From Anaerolineae bacterium (GTDB taxonomy: Bacteria > Chloroflexota > Anaerolineae > Anaerolineales > Villigracilaceae), in contig JAKLPV010000237.1 of NCBI GenBank assembly GCA_022013685.1, positions 1-36,175 on the forward strand: a DNA stretch of 36,175 nt, read 5' to 3'. The stretch's first letter is position 1; the number at the start of each line of letters is the position of its first letter. A program made the position numbers and the translations under genes. Of the stretch, positions 26,026 through 32,816 are shown in pieces. The notes beneath the pieces are model-generated. The model did not search any database. It had not been told where the DNA came from and was given only the letters and a program-made list of their open reading frames with translations.

Positions 26026-26205
26026 GGAGGCTATACCTTTCTAGTGGGGTTTTGATGAATTTTGACCGGCCAAGTTTAAGTTTTTGACTCGGTATACAAT
26101 GTTCAGCGATAGTCTAGCCCGTGAATTTTAAGAGATGTCTGTATAATTGTCAAAGTGTGATTTGTCACGTTTTACGTAATTTATTTCATTTTTCGGGAGA
26201 TTTTC

Positions 26206-26694
26206 ATGTTTGACAATTGGCAATATTACTCGGCAGTTTGGCTTGCATTGGCATTACTGGTAATTGTTGCGGTCGTTCTTTTCCGTAATAAACCGCGCCT
26301 GTACGAGATTTTGGCATTTGCTGGCATTTTTATCGGTCTGGCTGCTCTTTATTTTTACATCAGACCGGTTCAAACTGAGTTGATGGGTGAGGCGGCTGAG
26401 GTGCAGGCTATGATCGGGCAAGGGACGCCGGTATTGCTCGAATTCCAATCACCTTATTGTGTTGCCTGCATAGCGCTCAAGCCGACCATTGACGCCCTTG
26501 AAAATGAGTTCGCTGGTGAATTGATCATCTTGCGCATAAATGTCCAGGAACAGGTTGGCATGCAATTGGCGCCCATTTATCGCTTCCAGTATACCCCAAC
26601 CTTTATCTATTTCGATGATAGTGGCGCAGAGCGCTGGCGAACCATCGGATCTTTTGATGAGAACCGGTTGCGCCAGGACCTCGCCGGACCGTAA
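26206..26694 (+). CDS. membrane-anchored thioredoxin-like protein (CVAC)
   Basis: A 162-residue protein. Two membrane helices (about 10-27 and 33-52) precede a thioredoxin domain predicted to face outward. The redox site is C85-V-A-C88 in LLEFQSPYCVACIALKP, and the cis-Pro is P131 (QYTPTF). It is probably a periplasmic/extracytoplasmic disulfide exchanger. ATG 26206 follows CGGGAG. It begins an operon: the methyltransferase ATG is 3 nt after its stop. It aligns without gaps around the active site with the candidate selenoprotein at 28451 (EFQSPYC-VAC against EFFRFTU-STC), so the two look like paralogues. Confidence 0.88.
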   Translation: MFDNWQYYSAVWLALALLVIVAVVLFRNKPRLYEILAFAGIFIGLAALYFYIRPVQTELMGEAAEVQAMIGQGTPVLLEFQSPYCVACIALKPTIDALENEFAGELIILRINVQEQVGMQLAPIYRFQYTPTFIYFDDSGAERWRTIGSFDENRLRQDLAGP

Positions 26695-26697
26695 TCC

Positions 26698-27267
26698 ATG
26701 AATTTTTTGCGTCGGCTGGTTTTTAATCTGTGGTATGCCTTCCGCCGCCCACCCTGGGATAGCGGTGTTACCCCGCCCGAACTGTGGCAATTCATCCATG
26801 ACAATTTGCCGGGCCGCGCCATTGACCTGGGCTGTGGCACGGGCACAAACGCCATTACCCTCTCGAAGAATGGCTGGCGTGTGACCGGAGTTGATTTTGC
26901 CAGCGTAGCCATCCAGCGCGCCCGCGAGAAAGCCCGCCAGGAAAACCAGCAGATTGTTTTTTTTGTAGACGATGCTACCCGCCTGCCTGAGGTGATTGGC
27001 CCTTTCGACCTGATTCTGGATATTGGCTGTTTCCACGGCATCGCCCCTGCACTGCGGCCTGCCTATTTGCAGACGATTGACCGGATTCTAGTCCCAGGCG
27101 GGACCTGGCTGTTGTATGCCATGCGCCGCGCCCAGGCCGATGCCGCCTTCGGACTTTTGGAAGAAGAAATTGCCGAGATCGCTGAGCACTTTTGCCTGCG
27201 CCGCCGTGAAGATGGTTTTGACCCTGGCGGACGGCAGTCATCGTGGTTCTGGTTTGTGCGCACATAG
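26698..27267 (+). CDS. class I SAM-dependent methyltransferase
   Basis: A 189-residue cytoplasmic methyltransferase. Motif I is AIDLGCGTGTN (41-51), the acidic ribose-binding end of strand 2 is VTGVDFASVAI, motif II is FVDDATRLP and motif IV is FDLILDIGCFHGI. The N-terminal PPWDSGVTPPEL is typical of small tellurite-resistance-like/thiopurine-like methyltransferases. The substrate is unknown. It is coupled to the thioredoxin-like gene (3 nt). Confidence 0.88.
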   Translation: MNFLRRLVFNLWYAFRRPPWDSGVTPPELWQFIHDNLPGRAIDLGCGTGTNAITLSKNGWRVTGVDFASVAIQRAREKARQENQQIVFFVDDATRLPEVIGPFDLILDIGCFHGIAPALRPAYLQTIDRILVPGGTWLLYAMRRAQADAAFGLLEEEIAEIAEHFCLRRREDGFDPGGRQSSWFWFVRT

Positions 27268-27368
27268 CAGTCTTCTGTTTTGCCCCAAGAGTATGCCAGA
27301 ATTCTTTCCCTATCTTTTGACGAAACGGATCACTAATCCGTCTGTCAGGTTTTTCGGTTGGAAAAAAT

Positions 27369-28286
27369 ATGCGAATCCTTTTCATGTTTCTTGATGGCGT
27401 TGGCCTGGGCGCTGACGATCCGACCAACAACCCTTTTGCCCGCGCCACGCTGCCCACGCTGACATCTTTGCTTGGCGGCAGGCGAATGCTGGCTCAGTCT
27501 GCGCCCATTTTTGGTCCCCAGGCCAGCCTTCTCAGCTTGGATGCCTGCCTGGGGGTTGCGGGCCTGCCGCAGTCGGCTACGGGCCAGGCTGTCCTGTTGA
27601 CTGGCGAAAACATTCCCGCTGCATTGGGGTACCACTATGGGCCAAAGCCCAACCCCGATGTGGCGCACTTCCTGCGCAGCGGCGGTCTGTTCGGGGCATT
27701 GACTCGCGCAGGGAAGCGCGCAGCCCTGTTGAACGCTTATCCACCTGGCTATTTCGCGGGTATCGAGTCGGGCCGGCGGCTGTATTCGGCTATTCCGCTG
27801 GCTGTTTCACAGTCCGGGTTGCCTCTTTTCACTGGCCTGGATTTGCAAGCGGGCCAGGCTATTTCTGCCGATTTTACTGGCGCAGGTTGGCAGGAGCGCT
27901 TGCATTTGCCTGACACGCCTCAGCTTTCATCGTCCCAGGCCGGTCAGCGATTGGCCGAGCTGGCGCTGAATTTTGATTTTTCTTTCTTTGAGTATTGGTT
28001 GAGTGATTACGCCGGGCATCAGCAGGATATGCCCGCGGCGCTGGCCTTGCTCGAACAATTTGACACTGTGTTCGGGGAGTTGTGCGCCAACTGGGACATG
28101 AACCATGACCTGATTCTACTGACATCCGATCATGGTAATCTCGAAGATTTGTCCACCCGTCGCCATACCGCCAACCCGGTACCTTTGCTTTTGGTGGGCA
28201 GCCCTGTGGCCCGCAGTGCGTTTGCAGAAGTGTCCAATTTAACCGAAGTGGCTGGCGAAATCTCTCAACTCTTGCACTTATATTAG
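27369..28286 (+). CDS. alkaline-phosphatase-superfamily metalloenzyme (phosphoglycerate-mutase-like)
   Basis: A 305-residue protein with the metal-site signatures of the alkaline phosphatase / cofactor-independent phosphoglycerate mutase superfamily. FLDGVGLG (7-14) carries the first Asp, QSATGQAVLLTG the nucleophile-type Ser/Thr, YWLSDYAGHQ the Asp...His, LTSDHGNLED the Asp-His, and RHTANPVPLLLVG the last His. It is shorter than iPGM (about 510) and lacks the inserted domain, so it is not the standard glycolytic mutase. The substrate is unknown. It lies 101 nt after the methyltransferase and ends just before a long hairpin. Confidence 0.8.
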   Translation: MRILFMFLDGVGLGADDPTNNPFARATLPTLTSLLGGRRMLAQSAPIFGPQASLLSLDACLGVAGLPQSATGQAVLLTGENIPAALGYHYGPKPNPDVAHFLRSGGLFGALTRAGKRAALLNAYPPGYFAGIESGRRLYSAIPLAVSQSGLPLFTGLDLQAGQAISADFTGAGWQERLHLPDTPQLSSSQAGQRLAELALNFDFSFFEYWLSDYAGHQQDMPAALALLEQFDTVFGELCANWDMNHDLILLTSDHGNLEDLSTRRHTANPVPLLLVGSPVARSAFAEVSNLTEVAGEISQLLHLY

Positions 28287-28314
28287 GCTCTTTAGAAATT
28301 CCCGTTCTAAGCCC

Positions 28315-28364
28315 CCGCATTTTTGGGTATGAGCGCAGGTATGCGCTCATACCCAAAAATGCGG
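28315..28364 (+). terminator. 23-bp perfect hairpin terminator
   Basis: The left arm 28315-28337 (starting CCGCATTTTTGGG) pairs exactly with 28342-28364 around a 4-nt loop, 28 nt after the stop. A weak pyrimidine run (CCTTCTTT) follows. Confidence 0.75.
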
Positions 28365-28397
28365 CCTTCTTTACGGCAAATATCAGAGAACTTTATA

Positions 28398-28427
28398 TTA
28401 GACAAAAATACCCTGAAATGGTAGGAT
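28398..28427 (+). promoter_or_regulatory. candidate promoter of the thioredoxin-like lipoprotein
   Basis: TTAGAC, an 18-nt spacer and TAGGAT. The start would be near 28434, close before the GGAGAGA site of ATG 28451. Both hexamers are imperfect. Confidence 0.3.
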
Positions 28428-28450
28428 TGCTCTATTCAAGGAGAGAGACG

Positions 28451-28981
28451 ATGCAAAGAATTATTTCCACCCTGGTATTGGCTTTTTTGCTTGCCGCCTG
28501 TGCTGCTCCTCAAATAACTTCGCAGCCTCCGGCCTCATCGGCAACTGACCCGACCGCTACACAGCCTCAAGCGCTGCCGGCCGAAACCGAAACCCCCTTG
28601 CCTGAATCGGCAGCCACCGCATCTGCGCCCCTGGCCGTCCCCACTTCGCGAGGAAATGCGCTGGTTGCCAGTGATCCGTCTCAACTAAGCCTGGCGTCTG
28701 GCAGTCCTGTGCTGGTCGAATTTTTCCGCTTTACCTGAAGTACCTGCCGCTCAATGGCGCCCGTCGTGCACGGGCTTGAAGTGGATTATTTCGGCAAGAT
28801 CGATTTTTATTATGTGGATGCAGATGATCCGGCCACTCGCGAATTGCAGCGCCAGCTCGGTTTTAACTACCAGCCGGAATTTTACCTGCTTGACGGATCT
28901 GGAAATGTGATCAAGAAATGGATTGGTTTTGTCAGCGCCGATGAATTTCGGGCCGAATTTGACAGGCTGGTTCAGCAATAA
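28451..28981 (+). CDS. candidate selenoprotein: thioredoxin-like lipoprotein with in-frame UGA at the active site (UxxC)
   Basis: A thioredoxin-fold lipoprotein of 176 residues if the TGA at 28736-28738 is read as selenocysteine. The lipobox is LLAAC with lipidated C17, followed by a Pro/Thr/Ala/Glu-rich linker (about 20-80). The thioredoxin domain begins PVLVEFFRFT, then U96-S-T-C99-R-S-M-A-P, exactly where CxxC-R-x-x-A-P belongs. It continues in the same frame through YYVDADDPATRELQRQLGFN and the cis-Pro region YQPEF to LVQQ and TAA at 28979-28981. There is no frameshift; only this codon interrupts the gene. A SECIS-like hairpin follows (28751-28779). ATG 28451 has GGAGAGA before it. Neighbours use TGA as a true stop, so wholesale recoding is excluded. 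The alternative is a nonsense mutation of a Cys codon (TGC/TGT to TGA) giving a pseudogene. selA, selB, selC and selD are not in the window. Confidence 0.72.
28751..28779 (+). promoter_or_regulatory. candidate bacterial SECIS hairpin
   Basis: The upper stem is GCCCGT (28759-28764) with ACGGGC (28770-28775) around the loop CGTGC (28765-28769). A lower stem TCAA/TTGA (28751-28754 with 28776-28779) is separated by a 4-nt bulge on one side. The loop begins 26 nt after the UGA and has G as its second base; this fits the bacterial SECIS rules as I know them (loop 16-37 nt from UGA, a G in the first two loop positions). It lies inside the coding region, as bacterial SECIS elements do. Confidence 0.6.
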
Positions 28982-29025
28982 AAGTGGCGGGCTGATGTCA
29001 TCTTCAGACATCGGCCCGCCACTTT
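28981..29025. terminator. bidirectional terminator between convergent genes
   Basis: A 19-bp stem with one G-U pair, starting AAAGTGGCGGGC (28981-28999) and pairing with 29007-29025, followed by TTTTTT on the plus strand side and AAAA on the other. It serves the thioredoxin-like gene and the histidine kinase gene. Confidence 0.9.
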
Positions 29026-29026
29026 T

Positions 29027-30223
29027 TTAGATGACAACTTTGATGGCTTTCAAGCGCACGCTGAATGTGCTTCCCTTTCCGGGTTCACTTTGCACTGTGA
29101 GCCGCCCGTTATGCTGCTTGATGACCTGGTTGGTGATCGCCAGCCCCAGCCCGATTCCGCCGAACAACTGGGTGCCTGTACGTTCGATATGATAAAAACG
29201 GTCGAAGATTTTTGAGATTTGGGCTGTCTCGATGCCGATGCCTTGGTCGACCACATCCATCGTAACCAGATTCTCTGCTTCAGACAAACGGATGATGACC
29301 TCGCCGCCATGAGGGCTGAATTTGATGGCATTATCCACCAGCGCGATCAAGGCGCGTTCCAATGATTTCGGGTCGCCTGAAATCATTGCCAGGTTTTCGG
29401 GCGATTCAATTTGTATGGTGATCAGGTTTGCGGCGGCCTGATTTTCGTATTTTTCGGCTACATCTTCGGCCAACAGGCGCAGGTTTACCGGCTGGAACTT
29501 GGGCAGGATCAGATCCATTTCTTGCAGGAATAGGATATCGTTAACCAGGGTGGTGATTTGATGGATGTTGCGCGCGACGGTATCGATGGTTGTTGGGAAT
29601 TTTTCTTTTGAAATCAGGCCCTTTTGCATAAGTTGCAAAAAGCCCCCGGCTGCCATCAGCGGTGTGCGCAGTTCATGGGCGATATTGGTCAGGAATTCGC
29701 GGCGGGTTAATTCTTGTTCGGCCAGTTTTTGGTAGGCTTCAGCCAGCTCTGCTGCGCGAATTTTAAGATCTTCAATCGCCATTTCGTCGTTTTCACGCAG
29801 CCGGTTTGATATTTCCCGGACCATGGCCATTGACACACTGGTCGAGCGCTGTAAAACCCGGTCGAAGTTTTCTTTGTCAATTTCCATGACCGTTGTCGGT
29901 CCGGATGTTTTGACGGTAGCAGCGCGCGGGGCATTGTGAATGATGGCCATTTCGCCAAAAAAATCGCCCGCATCCAGGGTTTTAAGATGTTTTTGCTCGA
30001 CATTGTTGATGGTTTTTGTCACCTGTACCTGGCCATCAAGCAAAATATAAAATTTGCTCTCAGTTTGGCCTTCGTGACAAAGTGTAACACCATCGGGGTA
30101 GTTGCTTACCTTGCTGCGCGTGACCAGCTCATCTATTTCAAGTTGAGAAATACCCGGAAATGCTTTTGGAATAATTTCTTTTAGGGAAGGCAGGTTCTTG
30201 CGCGGAAGATTGTATTTGTACAT
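29027..30223 (-). CDS. cyclic-nucleotide-binding-domain histidine kinase
   Basis: A 398-residue soluble sensor kinase. Residues about 25-130 form a CNB/Crp-like domain (DGVTLCHEGQTESKFYILLD, GDFFGEMAIIHNAPRAATV). The phosphate cassette has R100-A-A rather than R-S-A, so true cNMP binding is uncertain. A coiled helix (about 135-172) leads to the H-box FLTNIAHELRTPL with H183. The ATPase domain shows the N-box VDNAIKFS, G1 VDQGIGIE, F-box IFDRFYHIE and G2 GGIGLGLAI. No response regulator lies next to it. ATG 30223 is chosen for the GAGG site five nt before it; GTG 30238 is an alternative. No membrane segment is seen. Confidence 0.9.
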   Translation of the reverse strand: MYKYNLPRKNLPSLKEIIPKAFPGISQLEIDELVTRSKVSNYPDGVTLCHEGQTESKFYILLDGQVQVTKTINNVEQKHLKTLDAGDFFGEMAIIHNAPRAATVKTSGPTTVMEIDKENFDRVLQRSTSVSMAMVREISNRLRENDEMAIEDLKIRAAELAEAYQKLAEQELTRREFLTNIAHELRTPLMAAGGFLQLMQKGLISKEKFPTTIDTVARNIHQITTLVNDILFLQEMDLILPKFQPVNLRLLAEDVAEKYENQAAANLITIQIESPENLAMISGDPKSLERALIALVDNAIKFSPHGGEVIIRLSEAENLVTMDVVDQGIGIETAQISKIFDRFYHIERTGTQLFGGIGLGLAITNQVIKQHNGRLTVQSEPGKGSTFSVRLKAIKVVI

Positions 30224-30314
30224 GAGTACCTCGTTCACAATTCAAGAAAAACCAGTGCCTCTGTTTTGCACAAATTACAGAAGCCACAATTTTATGACAA
30301 GTTTTTCGAAAAAA

Positions 30315-30857
30315 TCATTGCAGGTTGCCTTGCATTTGCAGGGCCTTTTCGATCTCTGGGTGCACTTGCCACTGTCCATCGATATAAACTTCCTCATCCC
30401 AGGGGAAGATGATGAGCGCGTCACTATCTAGGGCGCTAAAATCGGGACGAGGGTCAGACCAGGAGTGCGCGGCCAGGGTTGCAGTCAAGACGCGCGGCAC
30501 GCCCCGGCGCTTGACCAATTGTACGGCGCGTGTCAAAGTCTGGCCTGTGTCGGCAATTTCATCGATCACAACAGCGCATTTGCGATTGGCTACCTGAATG
30601 GCGACATCCAATAGAACCACCGGAGTGGAATGGACGACCTTGTCGTGCATTCGCCGTGTGAGCCTGATGGGGAACATTTCGCAGCGCAGGGCTGCGGCAA
30701 CAGCGGTGGCCGGAATCAATCCGCCTCGCGCGATCCCGATAACCACATCCACTTTTTCCAGCGCCAGTTGCTCGACCAATCTGTGAGTCATTTGGCCGAA
30801 TCGTTCCCAACTAATTTTTTCAACTCCTTGCCGGTTTGCGTAGTCATAACTTTTCAT
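30315..30857 (-). CDS. phosphoribosyltransferase (xanthine/hypoxanthine type)
   Basis: A 180-residue PRTase-fold enzyme. The PRPP-binding motif is CAVVIDEIADTGQTLT (94-109). The pyrophosphate loop is IGIARGGLIPA (40-50), and the flexible region is RLTRRMHDKVV. C-terminal FPWDEEV resembles the base-binding end of Gpt/COG2236-type enzymes, which make purine nucleotides from base and PRPP. The base specificity is not certain. ATG 30857 is preceded by GAGG, and the gene begins 7 nt after the stop of the alpha/beta-hydrolase gene, so the two are likely cotranscribed. Confidence 0.88.
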   Translation of the reverse strand: MKSYDYANRQGVEKISWERFGQMTHRLVEQLALEKVDVVIGIARGGLIPATAVAAALRCEMFPIRLTRRMHDKVVHSTPVVLLDVAIQVANRKCAVVIDEIADTGQTLTRAVQLVKRRGVPRVLTATLAAHSWSDPRPDFSALDSDALIIFPWDEEVYIDGQWQVHPEIEKALQMQGNLQ

Positions 30858-30864
30858 GGGAGCC

Positions 30865-31803
30865 TCACCTGGTTGCTTCAAATAAGAATTCGATAATGTT
30901 CTTGCCAAAATCTGCTTCCATTTTTCGAGGTACAAAGAAGGTCATGCCGTGCTTGATGCCGGGATAGGCAAAAATTTTGTAGTATTCGTTGGGCTCAATG
31001 CTCCAGCAGGTTGCCGGAGACGGGCCGTCGTTGACTGCATACATGCAGCGAACATGTTTGCCCTGTTCGAGCAGCCTTGCCGTGCTCTGACTGTAATCAA
31101 TGCCCAGCCAACTTCCTGGAGAAATGGCGAAGGCGCCACGGCAGCCATTTTCGCAGGCATTGATGACAGCATCTGCCCCGATGCTTGTTCCGATGCCGAC
31201 GATTCGCCCAGGGTCAACGTTCGGCAGGCTGCGCGCGGCCTGATAGGCGGCCCTGGCATCCGTCAGGTAAATGCTGAAATCTGCAGATCGCTCTCCGTCA
31301 CTTTCGCCATGTCCGCGAAAATCGAAAGTCATCACGTTAAAAGTCAGGATTGGGTTGAGCACTGGTAAAGCTCCATCTGCGCTGGGGGTGGGCAAGCTGC
31401 TGTCGTTGGGTGGCCAGTTTTGAAGCCAGGTGAGAAAGCCGGAGTTTTCGAGGTCCCATAAGCTTTGGTCACCCTCGTTTTGATGCATCATGACCACGAC
31501 AGGGGCGTTTTTTTGTGCGGCCGGATAAAAGTAGCCTCGCAAGGTGACACCGTCTGGGGTTTGGAAACTGATTTTTATTGGCCTTGGGTCGTTGATACCT
31601 ATTGCTGTGACAGATGGTACAGGTGTAAGACTGGGCGGAACGGTTATCGTAGCCCGGGATGTTTTTTGCGGGAGAAGTGTCTGGGTTGCGCGTGGTGTGC
31701 GGGTGGGCAGCGATGCCTGGGTTGCCTGGGGCTGTTCGGCTGTATTACCGCCGCAGGCGGCCAGCAACAGGGTCGCAAGTATTAATAAAGTCAATTTTCG
31801 CAT
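30865..31803 (-). CDS. alpha/beta-hydrolase-fold lipoprotein
   Basis: A 312-residue lipoprotein. The signal peptide ends in LLAAC with C17 lipidated; a Thr/Pro-rich linker runs to about 65. The alpha/beta-hydrolase domain has the oxyanion strand VVVMMHQNEGD, FDFRGHGESDG (160-170), the nucleophile elbow G-T-S207-I-G and the catalytic His H285 (GIKHGMTFF). It is predicted to be an extracytoplasmic esterase or related hydrolase; the substrate is unknown. It contains six cysteines, four in a cluster (ACENGC, RCMYAV, ATCWS), which may form disulfides outside the cell. The ATG lies 6 nt after a TATAAT box with no ribosome site, so it seems leaderless. Confidence 0.85.
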   Translation of the reverse strand: MRKLTLLILATLLLAACGGNTAEQPQATQASLPTRTPRATQTLLPQKTSRATITVPPSLTPVPSVTAIGINDPRPIKISFQTPDGVTLRGYFYPAAQKNAPVVVMMHQNEGDQSLWDLENSGFLTWLQNWPPNDSSLPTPSADGALPVLNPILTFNVMTFDFRGHGESDGERSADFSIYLTDARAAYQAARSLPNVDPGRIVGIGTSIGADAVINACENGCRGAFAISPGSWLGIDYSQSTARLLEQGKHVRCMYAVNDGPSPATCWSIEPNEYYKIFAYPGIKHGMTFFVPRKMEADFGKNIIEFLFEATR

Positions 31804-31809
31804 ACCGCT

Positions 31810-31815
31810 ATTATA
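31810..31815 (-). promoter_or_regulatory. -10 box (TATAAT) of hydrolase lipoprotein, apparently leaderless
   Basis: On the minus strand TATAAT ends 6 nt before ATG 31803. A TTGAAC lies 19 nt upstream as a possible -35 box. No Shine-Dalgarno sequence fits in between. Confidence 0.55.
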
Positions 31816-31844
31816 CGGGAATGCTTATTGTAAGGTTCAATCAA

Positions 31845-31869
31845 AAGGCGCGGGTTTTTCCCGCGCCTT
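31845..31869. terminator. terminator hairpin after the adenosine-specific kinase gene
   Basis: AAGGCGCGGG (31845-31854) pairs exactly with 31860-31869; on the minus strand it is followed by TTGATTG. It lies 3 nt after the stop. Confidence 0.75.
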
Positions 31870-31871
31870 GC

Positions 31872-32357
31872 TTAAAGTTTATAGCCAATCATACGCAGGA
31901 ATGACTTGCGCCAATCTTTTCCGGCATCATCCTCAACACCCTGGGGTGTGGATCCGTCGATTACACCCAGAATGCCGCGTCCCTGTCCGCTTTCAGCCAC
32001 CAGAACCTGGGTGGGGTTGGCAGTGGCGCAGAAAATGTGCGCCACTTCGGGTACGTTTTTGACAGCGTTAAGTATGTTGATCGGGTAAAAGCCCTCGCCC
32101 AGAAATAGGATGAATGAATGCCCCGCGCCGATTGCCAGCGCGTTCTTTTTCGCCAGCTCGATCATCTCTTCGTCGTTGCCGCTGAAACGCACCAGACACT
32201 TGCCTGAAGCCTCACAGAAAGCCAGCCCAAACTTGATCCCTGGCACAGCGGTGACCAGGGTTTCGTGAATATCCTCAACCGTCTTGATAAAATGCGACTG
32301 ACCCAGAATAAAGTTGATTGGTTCAGGTTTTTCGATTCGAACGAGTTGAATATCCAT
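31872..32357 (-). CDS. adenosine-specific kinase family protein
   Basis: A 161-residue protein that matches the small 'adenosine-specific kinase' family (PF04008) over its length. Recognisable blocks are NFILGQSHFIKTVEDIHETL, VPGIKFGLAFCEASGKCLVR, GNDEEMIELA, AIGAGHSFILFLGEGFYPIN, NPTQVLVAESGQGRGILGVI and the end DGSTPQGVEDDAGKDWRK. The name comes from structural work on archaeal members; the physiological role is poorly known. ATG 32357 follows GGAG with 5-nt spacing; an in-frame GTG at 32363 is less likely. It is a single gene with its own terminator. Confidence 0.9.
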   Translation of the reverse strand: MDIQLVRIEKPEPINFILGQSHFIKTVEDIHETLVTAVPGIKFGLAFCEASGKCLVRFSGNDEEMIELAKKNALAIGAGHSFILFLGEGFYPINILNAVKNVPEVAHIFCATANPTQVLVAESGQGRGILGVIDGSTPQGVEDDAGKDWRKSFLRMIGYKL

Positions 32358-32452
32358 ATGCACTCCGTAATTGCAAGTCTTTTGATATTGTTATAGCATA
32401 TTTCAGTCTTCTTTTGGTAGTCCCAAAAAGGAGTTCGTTCGATGCGCATCAA

Positions 32453-32791
32453 TCACAGCACCAGTATTCCGCCAAAAACGATTTCCACGCCCAGGCTGAT
32501 CCAGTTCGAGCGCTCCGATGATTTATCGAGAAAGATCGAGACCAGGCGCACGAGCGCGATGCCGAGATAGGCCCAGCCGAGCATCACGTAGCCATCCGTA
32601 CTGGCGGCCAGGATCGGATACAACCCCAGCGCGATGAACAACCCGCCCAATGTCGAGCGGATTTCGGTGATTCCACGTCCGCCGACCGGTTGCAGGCCGG
32701 TAAAACCGGGTACGGACTTAGGCGAGAAGAGCGCCAGCGCCCCGGTGGCAATCGTCAGAATGGCGGCGATCAGCTTGAGAATTTCGAGCAT
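32453..32791 (-). CDS. DUF4345-like small membrane protein
   Basis: A 112-residue protein with four hydrophobic segments (about 3-22, 47-64, 68-86 and 96-112). The sequence GGRGITEIRSTLGGLFIALGLY matches the conserved core of the DUF4345 family (RG..E.R..YGG), whose function is unknown. ATG 32791 has a strong AGGAGG. It lies 25 nt after the stop of rsmD on the same strand, so it may be cotranscribed. Confidence 0.8.
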   Translation of the reverse strand: MLEILKLIAAILTIATGALALFSPKSVPGFTGLQPVGGRGITEIRSTLGGLFIALGLYPILAASTDGYVMLGWAYLGIALVRLVSIFLDKSSERSNWISLGVEIVFGGILVL

Positions 32792-32816
32792 GGTTCCTCC
32801 TGTGTGAAATCCAAAG

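Noticed and set aside
26137..26182. Promoter or operator (TATAAT at 26142, GTGATTTGTCAC at about 26158) before the thioredoxin-like gene
   Set aside because: The palindrome GTGA-N4-TCAC is short and the TATAAT has no -35 box at a usual distance, so support is too weak for a feature.
28451..28738. Reading the thioredoxin-like lipoprotein as a simple frameshifted or truncated gene
   Set aside because: Both sides of the TGA are in the same frame, so a frameshift would need exact compensation. A nonsense mutation remains possible and is kept as the stated alternative.
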